Assembly (NCBI RefSeq): GCF_009711445.1
Contig: NZ_SMMC01000203.1
Span: 1 to 48,523, forward strand
Direction of reading: 5' to 3'
Source: Curvivirga aplysinae
GTDB taxonomy: Bacteria; Pseudomonadota; Alphaproteobacteria; UBA8366; Aestuariispiraceae
DNA: 48,523 nt
Shown: one piece after another, positions 40,978 through 48,523 of the stretch
How positions within the stretch are numbered: position 1 is the stretch's first letter
How the letters are laid out: the number at the start of each line of letters is the position of its first letter
Program-made: the position numbers and the translations under genes
The notes under the pieces: model-generated
What the model was told of the DNA's origin: nothing
Database searches by the model: none
Seen by the model: the letters and a program-made list of their open reading frames with translations, nothing else

Positions 40978-41982
40978 ATGGCGAGACATGTTTTTGAATG
41001 TATTGACGGCCACACATGTGGGAATCCTGTCCGAGTAGTCAAAACGGGCGGCCCTGATCTTAACGGGGATACAATGTCAGAGCGCCGTCAGCATTTTTTG
41101 GCTGCATATGACTGGATCAGAACCGGTCTCATGTTTGAGCCACGCGGTCACGATATGATGTCTGGTTCAATCTTGTATCCACCTTGTCGTGAAGATTGCG
41201 ATGTCGGCATTCTTTTTATTGAGACAAGTGGCTGTTTACCTATGTGCGGCCATGGCACGATTGGCACGGTAACAATAGCGTTAGAGCATGGATTGGTAAC
41301 GCCAAGGGAACCTGGTGTATTGCGTTTGGATACGCCAGCGGGTTTGGTTGTTGCTGATTATGAAATGAATGATGATGGTTTGGTTGAATGGGTGCGTATT
41401 CGAAATGTTGCAAGCTTCCTACATTCTGAAGGTTTGGATATTGAGTGCCCTGAACTAGGGCATTTAAAGGTTGATGTTGCTTATGGTGGGAATTTTTACG
41501 CTATCGTTGGGCCACAAGATAACTTCAGAGATATGGCGGATTATTCCGGCGGAGACTTGATCCGTATGAGTTTGAAATTGCGGAATTTACTTAATGAAAA
41601 ATATGAGTTCGTTCATCCAGAAAATTCAACAATTAGGGGGCTATCCCATATGCAATGGACAGGCGAGCCAACTCAACCAGAATCGCATGCACGAAATGCT
41701 GTTTTTTATGGGGATAAAGCAATTGATCGATCCCCCTGTGGAACCGGTACCTCCGCGCGGATGGCGCAAAGATATGCTCAAGGTATGTTAAAAGTAGGTG
41801 ATGAATTTGTGCATGAAAGCATTATTGGCAGTATGTTTGTTGGGCGTGTGGAAGATACTGCACAGATCGGCGATTTTAGCGGCATAATCCCATCTATTCG
41901 AGGCTGGGCGCGTGTACATGGTTTAAATACGATTTATATTGATGATCGTGATCCTTATGCGCATGGTTTTCAGGTTGTGTAA
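40978..41982 (+). CDS. 4-hydroxyproline 2-epimerase (proline racemase family)
   Basis: A 334-residue cofactor-independent epimerase. Both catalytic cysteines are present: C90 in LPMCGHGTIG and C254 in DRSPCGTGTSA. The dehydratase branch has Thr or Ser in the second or first place, so this is a true two-base epimerase; the MCGHGT and overall length favour trans-4-hydroxy-L-proline 2-epimerase over proline racemase. It would convert L-hydroxyproline into cis-4-hydroxy-D-proline, the first step of its breakdown. The later enzymes (D-hydroxyproline dehydrogenase, deaminase) are not in the window. Start ATG at 40978 has a gaagga Shine-Dalgarno. It faces the EamA gene divergently. Confidence 0.9.
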   Translation: MARHVFECIDGHTCGNPVRVVKTGGPDLNGDTMSERRQHFLAAYDWIRTGLMFEPRGHDMMSGSILYPPCREDCDVGILFIETSGCLPMCGHGTIGTVTIALEHGLVTPREPGVLRLDTPAGLVVADYEMNDDGLVEWVRIRNVASFLHSEGLDIECPELGHLKVDVAYGGNFYAIVGPQDNFRDMADYSGGDLIRMSLKLRNLLNEKYEFVHPENSTIRGLSHMQWTGEPTQPESHARNAVFYGDKAIDRSPCGTGTSARMAQRYAQGMLKVGDEFVHESIIGSMFVGRVEDTAQIGDFSGIIPSIRGWARVHGLNTIYIDDRDPYAHGFQVV

Positions 41983-42114
41983 TCTACATTAAGCCTTCTA
42001 TTAATAATTTAAACAAATTTGATGTTATATCCATCTTATAAGTATTGATTACTAAGGTACCGTGATATAGTTTCCGAACGTCTGAAGATACTAGAGAATT
42101 AAGGATATTTTGGA

Positions 42115-42573
42115 ATGCGCTGCCTTGTAGGCTCCCTTCAAGATTTAGAGAATGAAGGGCATAAAAAATTATATGCCTATTGGGATGATAAGCGCGGGGG
42201 ACGTAAAGCTCCCTCACGGAAAGATATTGATCCGATAGAGTTGCGCGACTTGTTACCTCATATGTTTATGTTTGATGTAATACGTAATCCAATTGACTTT
42301 AAAATGCGCCTTCATGGTACCCATCTTGTTGATGTGATGGGCCGTGACAATACGGGTGATTATTTTAGCAAGATGTATCGCGGAACAGAGGCGGATGAGC
42401 TTTGGGATATCTATTGCGAAGTCGCCAATAGTTTTTCTGTAATTTATTCCAAGCAATCCGCGTCTTGGATGTCAAAAGACTTTGTTCATTATGAACGCCT
42501 TCTATTACCCTTATCAGAAGATGGTGACGAAGTTAATATTCTCTTAGGGCTTTCCTATTTTATTGCTATCTAA
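42115..42573 (+). CDS. PAS domain protein (PAS_5 type)
   Basis: A 152-residue protein made almost entirely of one PAS-like fold (ELRDLLPHMFMFDVIRNP, FKMRLHGTHLVDVMGRDNTGDYF), matching the PAS_5 family that is expanded in alphaproteobacteria. There is no output domain, so it is either a sensor partner or works through protein contacts; the ligand is unknown. aagga lies about 10 nt before the ATG. It ends 3 bp from the convergent hrpB stop, with no terminator visible between them. Confidence 0.8.
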   Translation: MRCLVGSLQDLENEGHKKLYAYWDDKRGGRKAPSRKDIDPIELRDLLPHMFMFDVIRNPIDFKMRLHGTHLVDVMGRDNTGDYFSKMYRGTEADELWDIYCEVANSFSVIYSKQSASWMSKDFVHYERLLLPLSEDGDEVNILLGLSYFIAI

Positions 42574-42576
42574 CAT

Positions 42577-45093
42577 TTATAAGCGTTTTTTGATTTTTGC
42601 TGTCGCTTGATGTGACATAGGATCATCAGGCCAAGGATGTTTAGGATATCGACCTTTCATTTCAGCCTTCACTGCATGATAGCTATCTGACCAAAAGCTG
42701 ACTAAATTTTGCGTTACCTGAAGAGGTCGCTGAGCCGGGCTTAATAGATGTAGTGTTAATGGTAGTTTTCCATTCCCAACGACAGGTGTTTCCGTAGCAC
42801 CAAACATTTCTTGTAGCTTTACCGCGAGAACAGGTGCTTCCATATTTTCATAATCAATACGAATGCGTGAGCCACTTGGGACTTGCCAATGACTTGGAAT
42901 GAATTTGTCCAATTCCTGTTGTTGTGACCAATCCAGTAAACTCAGTAGAATTGATGTTAAATCCAAAGAAGCTAAATCTTCTAGTTTTCTTACAGAATTT
43001 AATAAAGGAGATAAATAAGGAGATAACCATTCCTCTAGAGAGGAAAGAAGTGTTTCGTCACTTACATCAGGCCAGTTCTGTTTATCGAGGAAATGCGCGC
43101 AGCGCATTCGCGCAAGTAAGCTTTTACTTTCTTTGTGCCATGGTAAAGCTCGTAAGCCTAAATCTCGGATGCCAATATAAATAGCTGCCTCTATTTGATC
43201 ATTTGGAAGGTCGTTACTCGTTTCATCCGAAAGTATCAATTTACCAAGACGTGTTTGTTTTCTTGCTAGAATTGATCGGGTTCTTTTATCCCAAGTGGCG
43301 AAAGAACCTTCTTCTAAACTATCCTTATAGAACTCTTTTAAACTTATGACGCTAATTGGGGCAGCCATACGAATTTTACTGTCGCGCCCTTCACCGGATA
43401 AATCCGCAATACATAGGCAGGCATTCCCGTGTAATTTATCGGTCTCTTCGAGGCTTGCCCCGCGTCCATTGGACATTTGATAGCGACTCTCTTTTGGTTT
43501 GCGCAGCAAGGCAATGCGGTCAGGGTAAGCAAGAGATAGAAGTAAACCAAACTGGCTTTCCAAGTCTTCATTTATAACCGATGATTTAATTTTTGAATTT
43601 TTTGATACCCGACTAAACCAATGTCTAGATAAAGCTTTGATGCGTTTGGACTTTGGGTTATTCGGTAAAGCCTTAATCCGATCTATCAAACTTGAATTTT
43701 GACGATCATTTAAGAAATCTCTTTCACTTAATATTGCGGCAAGATCACATGCTTCTTTCGCCAACCCATATTGGTTTGCAACGAGGATCATATGACCAAG
43801 ACGAGGATGCATTGGCATGCGGGCAGTTTGTTTACCGTGTTTCGTAATTCGTAAATCTTGATCTAAAATCTCAAGATTGATCAACAGGTCTCTAGCTTGT
43901 TGAAGCAAAGCTTTATTGGGAACGTCCAGCCATTTTAGTTCCGTTGGCTCTTTTATTCCCCAATTCGCTAGATCAAGCGCTAAGCTAGAAAGATCTGCTT
44001 CGAGTATTTCTGGTACATCAAAACTTTCCATACCGCCTTCGGCGTGTTTATCCCATAGGCGATAACAAATACCCGTTTCTACACGACCTGCGCGACCTTG
44101 GCGCTGTGTAGCAGATGCCATTGAAATTTGTTTAGTTTCAAGTCGTGTAAGGCCATTATTGGGATTGTATTTGGCAATACGTCTATAACCACTATCAATA
44201 ACGATCCGGATACCGTTAATCGTCAAGCTCGTCTCAGCAATATTGGTGGATAACACAATTTTTCGTTGATCTGCTGATGTAGGGCGAATTGCTTTATCTT
44301 GTTCGGCAAGTGGCATGGCGCCGAATAGAGGGGCGATAAAGCAATTTTGAGGTAATTTTAAATGTTTTAATTCTGCTTCAACTTTTCGAATTTCACCTTC
44401 TCCTGGAAGAAAGGTAAGAATACTGCCTGTTTCTTCTTTTAAAGCTTGCTTGATTGCACTGACAGTTGCTGAAACGATATCAGTTTGGCCCCAACGATTG
44501 GTTTTTGGCTTGCCTAGATATTTTGTTTCAACATGAAAAGCGCGGCCTTCACTTGTTATAATCGGAGCATTGTCCAACAAAGTCGATATGCCTTGGCCAT
44601 CCAAAGTCGCAGACATAACAATGATTTTTAAATCATCGCGCAAGCCTTCTTGGCAGTCGATAGAAAGAGCTAAACCCAAATCAGCCTGCAAACTTCTTTC
44701 ATGAAATTCATCAAAGATAATTGCAGAAATACCGGTCAATTCAGGATCACTTTGAAGGCGTCGTGTAAGAATACCCTCTGTCAGAATTTCCAAACGCGTT
44801 CCGTCTCCGACGCAATTGTCCATCTGAACACGATAGCCAATAGTTTCACCAACTTCTTCACCTAATATATTTGCCATATGTCGAGCGGCGTTTTTTGCCG
44901 CTAATCGCCGAGGTTCCAACATCAGGATTTTTCCATCTGCGGTCCATTCTTCTTTCAGTAGAGCAAGTGGAATCGCAGTGGTTTTACCTGCGCCCGGAGG
45001 AGCTTGCACTACAAGGCGGTTAGTGTCTTTCAGAGATGAAAGGAGTTCTGGTAAAACATCTTTGATTGGAAGGTTTGAGGCAAGATCATTCAT
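42577..45093 (-). CDS. hrpB: ATP-dependent helicase HrpB
   Basis: An 838-residue DExH-box helicase of the HrpB family. Walker A is APPGAGKTT with K37; motif II is DEFH at 128-131 followed by ERS; SATLDG and the motif VI QRQGRAGR are intact. The helicase-associated domain and the HrpB-specific C-terminal domain ending WPDDPMSHQATAKIKKR are present. HrpB proteins are widespread in proteobacteria, with a poorly defined role in RNA metabolism. Monocistronic, convergent with the PAS gene and divergent from tex. Confidence 0.95.
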   Translation of the reverse strand: MNDLASNLPIKDVLPELLSSLKDTNRLVVQAPPGAGKTTAIPLALLKEEWTADGKILMLEPRRLAAKNAARHMANILGEEVGETIGYRVQMDNCVGDGTRLEILTEGILTRRLQSDPELTGISAIIFDEFHERSLQADLGLALSIDCQEGLRDDLKIIVMSATLDGQGISTLLDNAPIITSEGRAFHVETKYLGKPKTNRWGQTDIVSATVSAIKQALKEETGSILTFLPGEGEIRKVEAELKHLKLPQNCFIAPLFGAMPLAEQDKAIRPTSADQRKIVLSTNIAETSLTINGIRIVIDSGYRRIAKYNPNNGLTRLETKQISMASATQRQGRAGRVETGICYRLWDKHAEGGMESFDVPEILEADLSSLALDLANWGIKEPTELKWLDVPNKALLQQARDLLINLEILDQDLRITKHGKQTARMPMHPRLGHMILVANQYGLAKEACDLAAILSERDFLNDRQNSSLIDRIKALPNNPKSKRIKALSRHWFSRVSKNSKIKSSVINEDLESQFGLLLSLAYPDRIALLRKPKESRYQMSNGRGASLEETDKLHGNACLCIADLSGEGRDSKIRMAAPISVISLKEFYKDSLEEGSFATWDKRTRSILARKQTRLGKLILSDETSNDLPNDQIEAAIYIGIRDLGLRALPWHKESKSLLARMRCAHFLDKQNWPDVSDETLLSSLEEWLSPYLSPLLNSVRKLEDLASLDLTSILLSLLDWSQQQELDKFIPSHWQVPSGSRIRIDYENMEAPVLAVKLQEMFGATETPVVGNGKLPLTLHLLSPAQRPLQVTQNLVSFWSDSYHAVKAEMKGRYPKHPWPDDPMSHQATAKIKKRL

Positions 45094-45223
45094 GATGTGC
45101 AGTTTATAAGCCTCTGTTTAGAAATAAAACCCAAAATATTGTTATTTGAGCGACTTGTCGGGATGCCGAATCTTACGCAAAAAGATTGCTGTTAATTTAT
45201 TGATTTCTTATGGAGACTATTTC

Positions 45224-47581
45224 ATGGCAGTACAGCCTCTTACCACACGTTTGGCAAAAGAGTTAGAAGTGCGAGAAGCTCAAATTGCTTCTGTGATGGA
45301 ACTTTTAGACGGTGGGGCGACAGTGCCGTTTATTGCACGTTATCGTAAAGAGGTAACTGGTGGTTTAGACGATGCCCAGCTTCGTAAGCTGGAAGAACGT
45401 CTAGGATATATGCGTGAGTTAGATAGCCGTCGTGAAACCATTCTTAAATCAATTGATGAACAAGGCAAACTCACAGATGAGCTGCGTAAGTCTATAGAAT
45501 TTGCTGACAGTAAGTCTGTGATAGAGGATTTATATTTACCTTATAAACCGAAACGTCGTACCAAAGCTCAAATCGCCCGGGAAGCAGGCCTAGAACCATT
45601 GGCAAATGACTTGTTTGATACGCCAACTTTGGACCCTGAAATAGAAGCTGCAAAATATTTGGATGATGAAAAAGGTGTTGCCGATGTGAAGGCGGCCCTT
45701 GATGGTGCGCGCCAAATCTTGGTGGAACGTTTTGCAGAAGATGCCGCGCTTGTCGGTAAATTACGTGATTATATATGGACGGAAGGTAAACTGACCTCCA
45801 AACTTGTGGAAGGCAAAGCCAAGGAAGGCGAGAAGTTTGCTGATTACTTTGATTATGAAGAACCTGTAAATAAAGTACCTTCGCATCGTGCATTGGCGAT
45901 TTTCCGAGGTCGTAAAGAAGAAATTTTGCAAGCTTCTATCGTTGTCGGAGATCCTGAAGACCGCTCAACACCACACCCTTGTGAGATGAAAGTTGCTACG
46001 CATTTTGGGTTAAGCAATGAAGGACGTGCGGCTGATAAATGGTTACAAGATACTGCACGCTGGGCATGGCGCATTAAGTTATCGCTTTATATTGAGATGG
46101 AGTTGATGCGTCGCCTATGGGAAGATGCGGAAGAAGAAGCTATTCTTGTCTTCGCAAAGAATTTGCGTGACTTATTATTGGCGGCACCTGCGGGCAGTCG
46201 ACCAACATTGGCGCTTGATCCGGGGTTCAGAACAGGGGTGAAAGTTGCTGTGGTGGATGCTACAGGCAAGTTGATGGAAACAACTACTATTTATCCGCAT
46301 CAACCACAACAACAATGGGATCAATCCCTAGCAGTATTAGCAGCACTTTGTTTGCGCTTTAATATTGATTTAGTTGCTATTGGTAATGGCACTGCGTCGC
46401 GTGAAACTGAGCAATTAGCAAATGAGTTAAAGAAAAAACATCCAGAATTGAAAATCACACCCGTGATGGTTTCAGAGGCAGGTGCATCTGTGTATTCCGC
46501 GTCTGAATTCGCCAGTCGTGAATTACCGGACGTAGATGTATCTTTACGTGGAGCAGCATCAATTGGCCGCCGTCTACAAGATCCGTTGGCGGAATTGGTG
46601 AAAATTGATCCTAAATCTATTGGTGTTGGACAATATCAACATGATGTGAGTGAGTTTAAGTTAAACCGCATGCTGGATACAGTTGTTGAAGATTGTGTGA
46701 ACGCAGTGGGTGTTGATTTAAACACGGCTTCGGCGCCGCTCTTGGCCCGTGTTGCCGGTGTTGGTCCTGCTCTGGCGGAAAGTATTGTTGCCTATCGCGA
46801 AGCGAATGGTGCCTTTGCTAACCGTGAAGATTTAAAGGCGGTTCCGCGTCTTGGTGACAAGGCATTTGAACAATGTGCTGGCTTCCTAAAAGTGATGGAA
46901 GGCGATAATCCTTTGGATCGCTCTTCCGTACATCCAGAAGCTTACCCAGTCGTTGAGAAGATTCTAACAGCGACAAACAGTAATATTAAAAACCTTATGG
47001 GGGATGCATCTATTATCCGCACATTAGCGGCAAATGATTTCACTACAGATAAATTTGGTGAGCCAACAGTTAAGGATATTTTGCAAGAACTGGAAAAGCC
47101 GGGACGCGACCCACGCCCGGAATTCAAGACAGCGACTTTCCAAGAAGGTGTGGAAGAAGTTAAAGATTTGAAGCCGGGTATGCGCTTGGAAGGCGTTGTG
47201 ACCAATGTGGCGAATTTCGGCGCTTTTGTTGATGTAGGTGTGCATCAAGATGGTTTGGTGCATGTTTCCGCATTGGCTGATCGTTTTGTAAGTGATCCGC
47301 GAGAGGTGGTGAAGCCGGGCGATATTGTCCAAGTGAAAGTCATGGAAGTGGATATCGCACGTAAACGCATTTCCTTATCTATGCGGATGGGAGATAGTCC
47401 GGAAGCAGGACAGGGTAAGCAAGATATTAAATCCAATACTCATAAACGTCCTGCAGCCAAGCAAAATAAGAATAAGAATGCTATGGGTAAGGGGAAAGGT
47501 CAGTCTTCTTCAAGTCAGCCATCAATGCAAAATAATGCATTTGCAGCGGCTTTTGCAAAGGCACAATCTAAGAAAAAATAA
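45224..47581 (+). CDS. tex: Tex-family S1 RNA-binding transcription accessory protein
   Basis: A 785-residue protein homologous to bacterial Tex and eukaryotic Spt6. In order: the N-terminal helical Tex domain ([21 protein letters not shown] near 35-55), the YqgF/RNase H-like domain ([17 protein letters not shown], about 325-450), tandem helix-hairpin-helix motifs ([23 protein letters not shown], about 500-570), and an S1 domain (about 647-720, [17 protein letters not shown]). A lysine-, serine- and glutamine-rich tail ends the protein. The start at 45224 has TGGAG 8 nt upstream and matches the family; an in-frame ATG at 45146 would add 26 atypical residues. A terminator follows. Confidence 0.94.
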   Translation: MAVQPLTTRLAKELEVREAQIASVMELLDGGATVPFIARYRKEVTGGLDDAQLRKLEERLGYMRELDSRRETILKSIDEQGKLTDELRKSIEFADSKSVIEDLYLPYKPKRRTKAQIAREAGLEPLANDLFDTPTLDPEIEAAKYLDDEKGVADVKAALDGARQILVERFAEDAALVGKLRDYIWTEGKLTSKLVEGKAKEGEKFADYFDYEEPVNKVPSHRALAIFRGRKEEILQASIVVGDPEDRSTPHPCEMKVATHFGLSNEGRAADKWLQDTARWAWRIKLSLYIEMELMRRLWEDAEEEAILVFAKNLRDLLLAAPAGSRPTLALDPGFRTGVKVAVVDATGKLMETTTIYPHQPQQQWDQSLAVLAALCLRFNIDLVAIGNGTASRETEQLANELKKKHPELKITPVMVSEAGASVYSASEFASRELPDVDVSLRGAASIGRRLQDPLAELVKIDPKSIGVGQYQHDVSEFKLNRMLDTVVEDCVNAVGVDLNTASAPLLARVAGVGPALAESIVAYREANGAFANREDLKAVPRLGDKAFEQCAGFLKVMEGDNPLDRSSVHPEAYPVVEKILTATNSNIKNLMGDASIIRTLAANDFTTDKFGEPTVKDILQELEKPGRDPRPEFKTATFQEGVEEVKDLKPGMRLEGVVTNVANFGAFVDVGVHQDGLVHVSALADRFVSDPREVVKPGDIVQVKVMEVDIARKRISLSMRMGDSPEAGQGKQDIKSNTHKRPAAKQNKNKNAMGKGKGQSSSSQPSMQNNAFAAAFAKAQSKKK

Positions 47582-47590
47582 TGCTTTGTT

Positions 47591-47634
47591 GATAAAGAGA
47601 GAGGGAATCTAAACTCTCTCTTTATCATTTTTTA
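47591..47634 (+). terminator. Rho-independent terminator after tex
   Basis: A perfect 13-bp stem (gataaagagagag at 47591-47603 with 47614-47626) and a 10-nt loop are followed by atttttt. It lies 9 bp after the tex stop. Confidence 0.85.
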
Positions 47635-47694
47635 CTTTGCCTTTCGTAATAGCTTGTTTAATCTTCAATGAATTAAACCATTTTAAGGTGTTAT

Positions 47695-48523
47695 GTGGCA
47701 GATCATAAAGCTCATGTCATTCTGTTTGGGAATGAAAAAGGTGGGTCTGGTAAGACGACCGCTGCTTTTCATTCGGCTATTGGGTTGTTGCGACTTGGCT
47801 TTACCGTCGCCACCATCGACTTAGATATAAATCAGAAAAGCTTAACCAGATATCTGGAAAATCGGAAAAAGCATTGTGAGAATAAGGGCGTTTGGCTTCC
47901 GATGCCTACTCATACTTGTTTAGTGAATAGTGCTTTTGATAGCATGGAAGAAGCTAAACGAGATATGTCACAACAATTGGAAAGTCAAATTGAGGCTTTT
48001 CGAGATTCATATGATTTTATCATTATGGATACACCTGGGGCGGATGTTCATGTATCACGTATCGGACATACATTTGCTGATAGTTTGGTGACACCTATGA
48101 ATGACAGTTTTATTGATCTTGATCTTTTGGTTGAGGTGGATGACGGACCAATCGAAGAGTGTAAACCAAATCATTACGCACGTATTGTCATGACTCAACG
48201 ACAAAAAAGATTTGAACGTGATCGCGCTGGCATGGATTGGATTGTTTTGCGTAATAGGTTGGGTAATTCGCGTTCAAGAAATACAGCTAGAATATTAGAT
48301 GCTTTAGCTATTCTTTCCAATAAAATGGGGTTTCGTATAGCGCCGGGTATCTCTGAACGTGCAATTTATCGGGAACTATTTCCAACCGGACGAACAGTTC
48401 TAGATATGATTGAGTCGAAAATGCCAGGCGAAAGAGTTTCGCTTTCACATATTGCAGCTCGTCAAGAGATTAGAGAAATATTGCGCACTTTATGGTTGCC
48501 GAGAGTAACAAAAAGGTTAGACG
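47695..48523 (+). CDS. mipZ: Division-plane positioning ATPase MipZ (cut by window end)
   Basis: The frame is open from a GTG at 47695 to the window end, 276 codons, which is nearly the full family length. It encodes a ParA/MinD-like ATPase with the deviant Walker A KGGSGKTT at 15-22 (K15 and K20), switch I region IDLDINQKSLTRYLENR near 43-59 and Walker B IIMDTPGAD. The segment LVTPMNDSFIDLD is specific to MipZ, which forms a gradient from ParB at the poles and inhibits FtsZ polymerisation away from midcell in alphaproteobacteria lacking MinCDE. The start is GTG with AAGG 6 nt upstream; the nearby ATG at 47693 is in another frame that closes quickly. The stop codon lies beyond the window. Confidence 0.93.
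   Translation, partial: MADHKAHVILFGNEKGGSGKTTAAFHSAIGLLRLGFTVATIDLDINQKSLTRYLENRKKHCENKGVWLPMPTHTCLVNSAFDSMEEAKRDMSQQLESQIEAFRDSYDFIIMDTPGADVHVSRIGHTFADSLVTPMNDSFIDLDLLVEVDDGPIEECKPNHYARIVMTQRQKRFERDRAGMDWIVLRNRLGNSRSRNTARILDALAILSNKMGFRIAPGISERAIYRELFPTGRTVLDMIESKMPGERVSLSHIAARQEIREILRTLWLPRVTKRLD

Noticed and set aside
47673-47686. CtrA-like box before mipZ
   Set aside because: TTAA-N6-TTAA has a 6-bp rather than 7-bp spacer and overlaps the ribosome binding site region; not a valid match to the pattern.

Overview
This 48.5 kb window is chromosomal DNA from an alphaproteobacterium of moderate-to-low GC (mid-40s % by eye). The evidence is a MipZ-type division ATPase at the right edge, a PAS_5-type protein, a cluster of GANTC (CcrM-type) sites in front of ftsZ, and the order dcw cluster - lpxC - bamD - recN - ligA. 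A Rhodospirillales-like marine lineage (Terasakiella or Thalassospira type) is my best guess, but it is inferred from gene order alone. I see no rRNA, tRNA, insertion sequence, prophage or CRISPR array. Most of the window is ordinary core genome.

Layout: (1) 0.2-7.9 kb, plus strand: a CLC chloride transporter with CBS domains, a UvrD/PcrA helicase, prmA, a 357 bp intergenic region and a long aminopeptidase P. That intergenic region holds a terminator and a candidate minus-strand sRNA with C-rich hairpin loops. (2) 7.9-13.9 kb, minus strand: bamD, recN, ligA and an exported subtilisin-like protease. (3) 14.1-34.1 kb, minus strand: a complete, tightly overlapping division and cell-wall cluster, in transcription order mraZ-rsmH-ftsL-ftsI-murE-murF-mraY-murD-ftsW-murG-murC-murB-ddl-ftsQ-ftsA-ftsZ-lpxC. 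Terminators follow ftsZ and lpxC. It makes lipid II, flips and polymerises it at the septum, and assembles the FtsZ/FtsA/FtsQLWI divisome. lpxC adds the committed step of lipid A synthesis.

(4) 34.1-36.0 kb: the regulatory region of the cluster, rich in TGGG/CCCA boxes around a TTGACA promoter, then a metZ-rhodanese pair whose rhodanese gene is frameshifted at its active-site loop. (5) 36.2-42.6 kb: an accessory metabolic and regulatory block with an XRE-cupin regulator, a GntR/FCD regulator, a chemoreceptor, a frameshifted EamA transporter, a 4-hydroxyproline 2-epimerase and a PAS protein. The GntR gene and the epimerase share an 11-bp-spaced direct repeat in their promoters, suggesting one small regulon. 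(6) 42.6-48.5 kb: hrpB helicase (minus), tex (plus) and mipZ (plus, cut by the window end).

The most interesting signals are regulatory rather than coding: the box array embedded in the mraZ promoter, the six GANTC sites at the ftsA/ftsZ junction, the candidate anti-Shine-Dalgarno-like sRNA at 5.6 kb, and the shared repeat of the GntR/epimerase promoters. I did not find a clearly new multi-gene system.
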